NCBI RefSeq assembly: GCF_000972705.2
Contig: NZ_LATL02000178.1
Location: 1 to 64,000 of the forward strand
DNA: 64,000 bases
Direction: 5' to 3'
Source: Limnoraphis robusta CS-951
Lineage (GTDB): Bacteria > Cyanobacteriota > Cyanobacteriia > Cyanobacteriales > Microcoleaceae
Below are positions 26,212 to 32,867 of this stretch, in pieces; position 1 is the first letter of the stretch; every line of letters starts with the position of its first letter. The notes beneath the pieces are model-generated. The model did no database searches, was not told the DNA's origin, and was given only the letters and a program-made list of their open reading frames with translations. The translations under genes were made by a program, and so were the position numbers.

Positions 26212-27444
26212 CTAAGAATAAGTGACTAATTCAGCTTGAACAAGGGTATTTTGTTGGGCGAGTCGAATGACCGTTAATTTTGTAATATTCTGTAGAATAT
26301 TAACCCTCGGAATACAGACAACACTATCTTTTTGGATGCTGTTTAAACGTTCCCCTGTGACTGAAAACAGTTGAGTTATTTTCCAGTTAATAATCTCTCC
26401 TTGCGGTGGAATAATGTCAATTTCATCTCCCACTGCTAAAGGTTCTAATAACTGAATTGCCAAATAATTAGGTGTTGTATCAATAACAATCCCCAAATAT
26501 TCGTGAGTTCCGCGATTATTTCCCGACAATTGACCAAATACAGAATCACTATCAGCCGGATTTTCTAAGGAACCCGAAGAATAATCCCGATGAGGAATTG
26601 ATTCTAAATTTTTCGCAATTTTATCAATTAATTCAGGTGTTACTGTTCCCTCAACATAAGCATCAATCAGTTGTCGATAGGCTTTACACGTCATCGCAAC
26701 ATAAAAAGAAGACTTCATGCGTCCTTCTATTTTCAAAGAACAAATTTTATGTTGAAAAAACTCGGCGATTTGATGAACTCCCCACAAATCTTTTGAAGAC
26801 ATAAACGTGATCGGATTTTCCTCTTGATTTTCAAGTTTATAAGGTAATCGACAAGATTGTATACAACCCCCTCGATTAGAATCTCGACCTGCGGTAAAAT
26901 TAGAAATCGTGCAGTGACCCGAATAAGCCATACACATCGCCCCATGAATAAACATTTCAACATCAATCCCGCATTTTTCTCCGATTAAACCTGTTTCTGC
27001 AATACTCAATTCTCGGCCAACAATTAAACGTTTAACGCCAAATTGTTTCCAAAGTTCTGCGGCGGAAGAATTCAAACAAGAGGCTTGGGTTGAAAGATGA
27101 ATATTCAGGTTAGAACTCTTGCGAACCACTCGTAAAACTCCTAAATCTGAAACAATGACCGCATCAATTCCAATCGATTCTAGAAACTGACAATAGTCTC
27201 CTAAACCGTCAAAATCGGCATCATGCAAAAAGGCATTTAAAGTCACATAAAGTTGAGCGTTATACTGATGAGCAAATTCTGCCCCCTGTTGCAAATCATA
27301 ATCCGTAAAATTATCGGCCCGCGCCCGTAAACCATAGTTCTGTCCGCCCACATAAACCGCATCTGCACCATAAAGAATGGCAACTTTTAATCGTTCTAGA
27401 TTTTTCGCTGGGGCTAGGAGTTCAGGTTTCCATTTGGTGATCAT
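26212..27444 (-). CDS. trhP: U32 family tRNA 5-hydroxyuridine synthase TrhP
   Basis: A 410-residue U32 (YegQ/TrhP) protein that makes 5-hydroxyuridine at tRNA position 34, with prephenate required in known cases. The U32 signature is clear: ELLAPAKNLERLKVAILYGADAVYVGG from residue 8, then the iron-sulphur ligand set C171, C178, C194 and C198 in GAMCMAYSGHC and GGCIQSC, with the SLKIEGRMKS motif near 235 and the C-terminal beta-domain with EYLG near 320. First gene of a tight minus-strand operon followed by the second U32 protein, trmN6 and cmoA. The neighbourhood makes a tRNA role far more likely than peptidase activity. Confidence 0.9.
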   Translation of the reverse strand: MITKWKPELLAPAKNLERLKVAILYGADAVYVGGQNYGLRARADNFTDYDLQQGAEFAHQYNAQLYVTLNAFLHDADFDGLGDYCQFLESIGIDAVIVSDLGVLRVVRKSSNLNIHLSTQASCLNSSAAELWKQFGVKRLIVGRELSIAETGLIGEKCGIDVEMFIHGAMCMAYSGHCTISNFTAGRDSNRGGCIQSCRLPYKLENQEENPITFMSSKDLWGVHQIAEFFQHKICSLKIEGRMKSSFYVAMTCKAYRQLIDAYVEGTVTPELIDKIAKNLESIPHRDYSSGSLENPADSDSVFGQLSGNNRGTHEYLGIVIDTTPNYLAIQLLEPLAVGDEIDIIPPQGEIINWKITQLFSVTGERLNSIQKDSVVCIPRVNILQNITKLTVIRLAQQNTLVQAELVTYS

Positions 27445-27548
27445 TTTTATTTTTTGTTAACTCCAATGGGTTCAATTTGTTCTACAATATATTTTAATCG
27501 ATTCTCTAACCAGTCGGGCGAGTTTATCTAGAAATCATTGCATAAATA

Positions 27549-29006
27549 ATGTTAGACCAAACAAAAGCCCCTTTAGTCGAAACACTACAAACCCTAGCGA
27601 ACCGTCCTCACGCTGCTTTTTATGCACCCGGACATAAACAAGGACAGGGAATAAACCCTCTTTTGCAGACTGTTTTGGGTTCAAAAGTCTTTCGCGCAGA
27701 CTTACCCGAATTACCCGAATTAGATAATTTATTTGCACCCGAAGGCGTTATTAAAGAAGCACAAGAACTCGCTGCCGAGGCATTTGGGGCTGAACAAACT
27801 TGGTTTTTAGTCAATGGTTCAACAAGCGGAATTATTGCGGCAATTTTAGCAACGTGTCGAACAGGCGATCAAATTATTGTACCGCGAAATGTACATCAAT
27901 CTGTGATTTCTGGGTTAATCTTATCCGGGGCAATTCCTATCTTTATTCAACCCGAATATGATACTCATTGGGATCTCGCTTATAGTATTACGACTGACGC
28001 TCTTAAAGCCGCCCTAAATCAACATTCCGATGTCAAAGCCGTTCTTGCAGTTTATCCCACCTATCACGGCATTTGTGGAGAGATAAAACAACTTGCTGCA
28101 ATCACTCATCAATACAATATTCCCCTACTCGTTGATGAAGCACACGGCCCCCATTTTCACTTTCATCCAGACTTTCCCATCGCCGCATTAACCGCAGGTG
28201 CAGATTTAGTTGTACAGTCTATTCATAAAGTATTAGGCGCAATGACACAAGCTTCAATGTTACACGTTCAAGGAAATAAAATTAATCTAAATCGCTTAAA
28301 CCAAGCCTTACAAATGGTACAATCTAGTAGTCCGAATTATTTATTATTAGCCTCTCTTGATGCCGCTCGTCAACAGATGGCAACTCAAGGGCGATTTTTA
28401 ATGGAACAAACGTTAAACTTAGCAGCAAAAGCGAGAATATTATTAGATAAAATCCCGAAAATTTCCGTTCTCGAACTCCCCAAAAGCAAACAAACATCCT
28501 TTACCGAATTAGACCCCACTCGCCTGACGATTAAAATTTCAGATTTGGGGTTAACAGGGTATCAAGCCGACGAGATTTTACATCAACAATTCAAAGTTAC
28601 AGCCGAGTTACCCAGTTTAAAGCATTTAACGTTTATTATAAGTTTGGGCAATACAGAAGCCAATATTGAACAACTGGTGAGCGCTTTCACTCAACTGTCT
28701 ACAATGGGCAATTTTCAAGTCGTCAACCCTGAATTTCCACTTCCGCCTGGGTTTTTACCTGCGATGCAACTTTCACCTCGGGAAGCCTTTGAGGCGGCAA
28801 GTCAGAGGCGAAGCGTTCAAGATTGTCTGGGTTGTATTAGCGCTGAAATCATCTGTCCCTATCCACCCGGAATTCCGATTTTAATGCCCGGTGAACAAAT
28901 TACTCTAGAGGCAATTACCTATTTACAAAATATTTTAGCTGGAGGTGGAATTATTACCGGATGTAGCGATCCGACTCTGGAAACCCTAAAAATCTGCAAG
29001 CCGTAA
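27549..29006 (+). CDS. Orn/Lys/Arg decarboxylase-family PLP enzyme
   Basis: A 485-residue fold-type I PLP decarboxylase of the Orn/Lys/Arg major domain family. Signatures: APGHKQGQG at residues 25-33, FLVNGSTSGIIAAI near 94, VDEAHGPHFHF near 197 (PLP-ring Asp and His) and the Schiff-base lysine in SIHKVLGAMTQAS (K about 227). The C-terminal domain carries SAEIICPYPPGIPILMPGE. Cyanobacterial members are lysine or arginine decarboxylases for polyamine or cadaverine synthesis; the substrate cannot be read from sequence. Divergent from trhP with a 104-bp shared promoter region, and followed 61 bp later by cbiT. Confidence 0.9.
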   Translation: MLDQTKAPLVETLQTLANRPHAAFYAPGHKQGQGINPLLQTVLGSKVFRADLPELPELDNLFAPEGVIKEAQELAAEAFGAEQTWFLVNGSTSGIIAAILATCRTGDQIIVPRNVHQSVISGLILSGAIPIFIQPEYDTHWDLAYSITTDALKAALNQHSDVKAVLAVYPTYHGICGEIKQLAAITHQYNIPLLVDEAHGPHFHFHPDFPIAALTAGADLVVQSIHKVLGAMTQASMLHVQGNKINLNRLNQALQMVQSSSPNYLLLASLDAARQQMATQGRFLMEQTLNLAAKARILLDKIPKISVLELPKSKQTSFTELDPTRLTIKISDLGLTGYQADEILHQQFKVTAELPSLKHLTFIISLGNTEANIEQLVSAFTQLSTMGNFQVVNPEFPLPPGFLPAMQLSPREAFEAASQRRSVQDCLGCISAEIICPYPPGIPILMPGEQITLEAITYLQNILAGGGIITGCSDPTLETLKICKP

Positions 29007-29067
29007 GCCAGACAAAATAATCTTAGGGTCTATTCTTAATATGTATATCTCAGTTTCAAATTATTTT

Positions 29068-29670
29068 ATGCCTTCCCAACTGTGGCCTTATATCACCCCC
29101 GGTATTCCCGATGAATTATTTGAACGTTTACCGGGTATTCCGATGAGTAAGCGAGAAGTTCGCTTATTATTAATATCTCACCTACGACTCCAAGCCGACT
29201 CCGTAGTATGGGATATTGGCGCCGGTACCGGAACCATTCCCGTCGAAATTGGGTTATTGTGTCCCCAAGGTAAAATTGTAGCCGTTGAACGAGACTCAGA
29301 TGTTGCCAGTTTAATTCGCCAAAATTGCGATCGCTTTGAAGTACACAATGTAGAAATCGTAGAAGGAAGCGCCCCTGAGTGTCTAAAAGATTTATCAACC
29401 ATCCCCCATCGAGTTTGTCTAGAAGGAGGGCGAGATATCAAAGCCATCTTGACAGAAGCTTGGAAATACTTGCAAACTGGAGGTCGAATTGTTGCCACCG
29501 CTTCTAACCTAGAGAGTCTCTATGGCATCTCAGAAGGCTTCGCCCAGTTACAAGTTCGGAATGTAGAAGTCGTTCAATCTTCCATTAACCGTTTAGAACG
29601 ACGGGGAAGGAGTCAAAGTTTTGAAGCGATTAATCCCATGTTTATTTTAAGCGGCGAAAAACTCGATTAG
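29068..29670 (+). CDS. cbiT: Precorrin-6Y C5,15-methyltransferase subunit CbiT
   Basis: A methyltransferase of corrin (vitamin B12) biosynthesis that methylates C15 and decarboxylates precorrin-6/7-type intermediates. The start at 29068 (MPSQLWPYITPGIPDELF) fits the cyanobacterial family better than the in-frame ATG at 29041, giving 200 residues. Motifs: GIPMSKREVR near 21, the SAM site VWDIGAGTGTIPVEIG near 46 and VEGSAPECL near 95. Only the C15 (CbiT) half is present; the C5 methyltransferase (CbiE) half would be elsewhere. cobH of the same pathway lies at 60.8 kb in this window but is not linked. Confidence 0.9.
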   Translation: MPSQLWPYITPGIPDELFERLPGIPMSKREVRLLLISHLRLQADSVVWDIGAGTGTIPVEIGLLCPQGKIVAVERDSDVASLIRQNCDRFEVHNVEIVEGSAPECLKDLSTIPHRVCLEGGRDIKAILTEAWKYLQTGGRIVATASNLESLYGISEGFAQLQVRNVEVVQSSINRLERRGRSQSFEAINPMFILSGEKLD

Positions 29671-29769
29671 GAAAAGTTGTAACTTGTTTACTCAATGCCG
29701 TCATACTTAAAGTTGGGGGGCGTAGTGGTTTAAGCCTTCAACCCAGCATCACGCCATATCATCTGCCTT

Positions 29770-30660
29770 ATGTCTTGGTCTCGCGTCTTTAGTGGAATTG
29801 TTGCCATCACCGTCGCTCTCGGAATGATTCTTTGGGGAGGATGGTACTTTACCATTGGCTTTGGAATTATTATTTACCTGGGTCAACTCGAATATTTTCA
29901 GCTTGTCCGGGCAAAGGGAATTGAACCTGCGGGGAAAACCACCTTGGTTGTGAGTCAAGCCTTGCTGATTACGGCAGCTTTTGCCCCCAATTTAGTCGAT
30001 GCAATGTTTGCCCTAGCTGGAACCCTAATCTGTTTTTACCTATTGTTTCAGCCCAAACTCTCCACAATTGCTGATATCGCCTCCTCAATTTTAGGACTAT
30101 TCTATGGGGGTTATTTGCCGAGCTACTGGGTGCGATTGCGTGTGGGCATTGAACACCCTTCACTGTTAGTCAGTAGCGCGATGATCAACCCTCAACTCAA
30201 CCTCGACTGGCATCAGTGGTTGACTCATCCGAATAATCTTCCGGTGGGATTAACCGCAACCTTACTGGCGTTTCTCTGCATTTGGGCGGCGGATATTGGG
30301 GCTTATATTGTCGGTAAGTTTTTCGGGCGGACTCGCCTCTCAGAGATTAGTCCCAAAAAAACCGTCGAAGGCGCTGTGTTTGGCGTAACTGGAAGTATCG
30401 TAGTTGCTATTACTGGGGCTTGGTATCTGCAATGGCCGGGTTTTCCTTGGTCGGGTGGGGCCTTGGGTTTATTGATTGGGATTGCCAGTTTACTCGGGGA
30501 TTTAACCGAGTCGATGATGAAGCGGGATGCGGGAGTTAAAGATTCTGGACAACTGATTCCGGGTCATGGTGGAATATTAGATCGAGCCGATAGTTATGTA
30601 TTTACCGCACCCTTGGTTTATTATTTCATCACGTTATTGTTACCCTTACTTTCTCGTTGA
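29770..30660 (+). CDS. cdsA: Phosphatidate cytidylyltransferase (CDP-diglyceride synthase)
   Basis: A 296-residue integral membrane enzyme making CDP-diacylglycerol from phosphatidate and CTP, the branch point for phosphatidylglycerol. About eight hydrophobic helices are visible. The C-terminal family signature runs from SLLGDLTESMMKRDAGVKDSG to LIPGHGGILDRADS near residues 238-275, containing the metal-binding Asp residues. Length fits the family. ATG at 29770, 99 bp after cbiT; promoter unclear. Confidence 0.96.
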   Translation: MSWSRVFSGIVAITVALGMILWGGWYFTIGFGIIIYLGQLEYFQLVRAKGIEPAGKTTLVVSQALLITAAFAPNLVDAMFALAGTLICFYLLFQPKLSTIADIASSILGLFYGGYLPSYWVRLRVGIEHPSLLVSSAMINPQLNLDWHQWLTHPNNLPVGLTATLLAFLCIWAADIGAYIVGKFFGRTRLSEISPKKTVEGAVFGVTGSIVVAITGAWYLQWPGFPWSGGALGLLIGIASLLGDLTESMMKRDAGVKDSGQLIPGHGGILDRADSYVFTAPLVYYFITLLLPLLSR

Positions 30661-30711
30661 TGGTTGACCAAAAAAATTGGGATACAAGCCCCGTCCGTGA
30701 CTGACGGCTTT

Positions 30712-31098
30712 TCAAGATTGCTGAATATACTCTTTCAGCACTTCAATCGGTGCGCCTCCAACTGAACAAGCAAAGTAGGCAGGACTCCACAAAGCTTCTT
30801 TATGCGGTTTTGGGTATCCTGCCTGTCCGTATCTACGGCTAGAGACACCTTTGAGAGTGTTAACAATTTGGGACACTGAAAGTTTAGGCGGATACTCAAT
30901 AATGGCGTGAATGTGGTCTGATTCTCCATTGAACTCCAATATTTGAAAGTTCATTTTTTTAGCCACTTCTCGGAAAGATTGATCTATTACTCTCAGCCTT
31001 TCATTGGTCAAAACAGGCTGACGATATTTGGTTACGCAGACCAAATGGGTGAGCAATGCTGTAACGCTATGCCTTTCGTGCCTTAAGTCTCTTGTCAT
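30712..31098 (-). CDS. tnpA: IS200/IS605 family transposase TnpA (Y1 HUH)
   Basis: A single-strand-DNA HUH transposase of about 128 residues. The HUH motif is DHIHAI (two His separated by Ile, near residues 62-64) and the catalytic tyrosine is in LKEYIQQS near the C-terminus (Y124). The start at 31098 (MTRDLRHERHS) fits the family; an upstream ATG at 31122 and a TTG at 31134 are in frame. A 13-bp perfect inverted repeat (31107-31119 with 31134-31146) surrounds the 31122 ATG and could fold in the mRNA leader and limit expression, as is known for other IS200 members. It appears intact. Confidence 0.88.
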   Translation of the reverse strand: MTRDLRHERHSVTALLTHLVCVTKYRQPVLTNERLRVIDQSFREVAKKMNFQILEFNGESDHIHAIIEYPPKLSVSQIVNTLKGVSSRRYGQAGYPKPHKEALWSPAYFACSVGGAPIEVLKEYIQQS

Positions 31099-31106
31099 TT
31101 TTGCAG

Positions 31107-31146
31107 ACTCAGCTATAATCATGTAGTAGACCAATTATAGCTGAGT
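31107..31146. promoter_or_regulatory. 13-bp inverted repeat between divergent tnpA and tnpB
   Basis: ACTCAGCTATAAT (31107-31119) and its exact complement ATTATAGCTGAGT (31134-31146) with a 14-base loop. It is placed at the tnpA start and before the relic tnpB start, so it could act as leader hairpin for either. Confidence 0.5.
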
Positions 31147-31511
31147 TCCGTGAAAGCCAGGTATCAATTCCGAATTTACCAAGAGAAGCAGGTTTAGAGC
31201 AAGGTCGTTCACGACGGATTATTTTATGCTAACATAAGTTTATCGTGGCTTGATGCCGATAATCTATGCTTGTGTATGAAATGAAGCTGCAAGGAACGCA
31301 ATACCAGTACAGAAAGTTAGACGAAGCTATCCGTACTGGTAGGTTTGTTCGCAACAGCATCATTAAAGCATGGATAGACGGTCAAATCAAAAGTCGTAAC
31401 GATGCTTATACCTACTGCAAACTACTGTCAGACAACCCGAGTTTTCCCTGGGTAAACAAACTCAATTCTATGGCTCGACAAGCACACGCAGAGAGAGCAT
31501 GGGCATCAATT

Positions 31512-31620
31512 TAAAAACGGATAGAGAAGCGGAAGAACGGATTAACTTAACTGTAAAACCCATATATCTTGGCATCTCACAGATAGCTTAATCCGTTAAA
31601 TCCTTATCCTATCTGTTTTA
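31512..31620. mobile_element. 109-bp mini-element, copy A, with AATT target repeat
   Basis: Ends TAAAAACGGATAG and CTATCTGTTTTA are near-perfect inverted repeats; an inner inverted pair AACGGATTAA/TTAATCCGTT lies inside. It is flanked by AATT at 31508-31511 and 31621-31624. It codes for nothing and breaks tnpB after the codon for Ile in AWASI. Confidence 0.85.
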
Positions 31621-32491
31621 AATTGAGCGATTTTATCAAAATTGTCGGCAAAAAATACCGGGGAGGAAAGGCTTTCCCCAGTTCAAAAAGTACCAAGTCA
31701 GAGCTTCTGTTGAGTATAAGACATCGGGATGGAAACTTTCAGAAGATAGACGCTATTTAACGTTTTCTGATAAGTTTCAAGCAGGTACATTTAAACTTTG
31801 GGGAAGTCGAGATTTGCACTTCTATCAACTCCAACAAATTAAACGGGTTAGAGTGATTAGAAGACACGATGGGTATTATGCTCAATTTTTAATCGATCAT
31901 ACCAGAGAGGAAAACAAAGAACTCAGTAACAAACAAACAGGTTTGGATGTAGGTCTAAACCATTTCTACACCGATTCTTTTGGCTCACAGATAGACAACC
32001 CCCGCTTTTTAAGAAAAGACGAGCGACGAATTAAAAAGCTGCAACGTCGATTATCTCGAACAAAAAAGGGAAGTCAAAACCGCTCAAAAGCCAGAAATCG
32101 TTTAGGTAGAAAATATCTTAAGGTTTCACGCAGGCGTAATGATTGGGTTTGTAAATTAGCTCAACACGTCATACAGTCTAACGACTTGGTAGCGATAGAA
32201 AACCTACGGATACGCAATCTGGTTAAAAACCATCATTTAGCCAAGTCAATTAACGATGCTGCGAGGGTTCGATTTAGAGAATGGTTAGAATATTTTGGGA
32301 GGGTTTATGGGGTGACGGTGATTGCTGTTGAACCCGCATATACTTCTCAAAACTGCTCAAATTGCGGTGAGAAGGTTGTCAAAACTCTCAGCACCCGGAC
32401 TCACAAATGTCCTCACTGTGGGTATGTAGCAGACCGAGATGAAAATGCCGCAAAAAATATTCTAAAATCTGCACTCAAACAGCTATCAAAT

Positions 32492-32600
32492 CAAGAAACG
32501 GATAAGAAATAGATTAACGGATTAACTTGACTGTAAAACGCATAAATCTAGGCTTCTCACACGTAGCTTAATCCGTTTTTCCGCTTAATATCTGTTTTTA
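32492..32600. mobile_element. 109-bp mini-element, copy B, with AAAT target repeat
   Basis: Same length and same core as copy A (ACGGATTAACTT-ACTGTAAAAC and GCTTAATCCGTT shared), with a more diverged left end (CAAGAAACGGATA) and right end TATCTGTTTTTA. Flanked by AAAT at 32488-32491 and 32601-32604. It separates the last 36 codons of tnpB from the rest. Confidence 0.82.
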
Positions 32601-32712
32601 AAATACCGTCGGGCAGATGGAAATCAACGCCTCCCGAGAGACTGATCTCTGCTTAAGTGGGGAAACCCAGTTGAGTAAGTCAACTCATAGAAAGAGGAAA
32701 CCCAAACAGTGA

Positions 32713-32752
32713 TGTTTGGAATCTCCGTCGTTTACGGCGGAGAGGATGTCAA
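32713..32752 (+). mobile_element. Right end hairpin of the IS605-type element
   Basis: Directly after the true tnpB stop, TTTGGAATCTCCGTC pairs partly with CGGCGGAG and ends in AGGATGTCAA at 32752. In this family the segment is both transposase-binding right end and the 3' part of the TnpB guide RNA scaffold; the guide would be read from the bases after 32752. The 115 bp from 32753 to the next start show nothing more. Confidence 0.6.
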
Positions 32753-32867
32753 AAGCAGAATCAAACCGCTTCCACTTCACGGGAATCCGATGCAGTTTCC
32801 AGTTATTAGAAGTCGAAGCCGATTCATTTGCATCTATTCTAAGTTAACGATCTGAGGCTAAAATTTC

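Larger units (their letters stand above)
31266..32712 (+). pseudogene. tnpB: tnpB interrupted by two copies of one 109-bp mini-element
   Basis: Three coding pieces of one TnpB: 31266-31511 (MLVYEMKLQGTQ ... HAERAWASI), 31625-32491 (ERFYQNCRQK ... RuvC-I GLDVGLNHFYTDS, RuvC-II IENLRI, zinc ribbon CSNCG/CPHC, RuvC-III DRDENAA) and 32605-32712 (TVGQMEINAS ... HRKRKPKQ, stop TGA). Between them lie 109-bp inserts, each followed by a 4-bp target repeat. Removing both inserts with one repeat each (113 bp twice) restores one frame of 406 residues, the normal family size. As it stands the protein is not made whole. A catalytic-domain fragment could start at 31814. Confidence 0.9.
30680..32752. mobile_element. 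IS200/IS605-type element, composite, with interrupted tnpB
   Basis: The element has a left-end hairpin (CCGTC-CGTGACT-GACGG at 30691-30707), tnpA on the minus strand, tnpB on the plus strand and a right-end hairpin (CTCCGTC...CGGCGGAG, 32723-32742) followed by AGGATGTCAA, which is the usual right terminus of this family. Between the genes at 31150-31197 is a 15-codon start of another tnpB type (GTG, then KARYQFRIYQEKQ) that stops at once, so the present tnpB seems to have replaced an earlier one. Exact ends are not proven because the family does not duplicate its target. Confidence 0.75.

Noticed and set aside
28780..28840. Palindromic repeat insertion inside the decarboxylase gene (GCAAGTCAGAGGCGAAGCG stretch)
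   Set aside because: The protein keeps family length there, so substitution rather than insertion explains the divergent residues.
29006..29068. Cobalamin riboswitch before cbiT
   Set aside because: The 61-bp gap is too short and has no B12-box-like sequence.
31512..32600. The two 109-bp inserts as introns or inteins removed at RNA or protein level
   Set aside because: They have inverted ends and 4-bp target repeats, no intron motifs and no coding capacity, and any insertion trivially restores the frame when removed.
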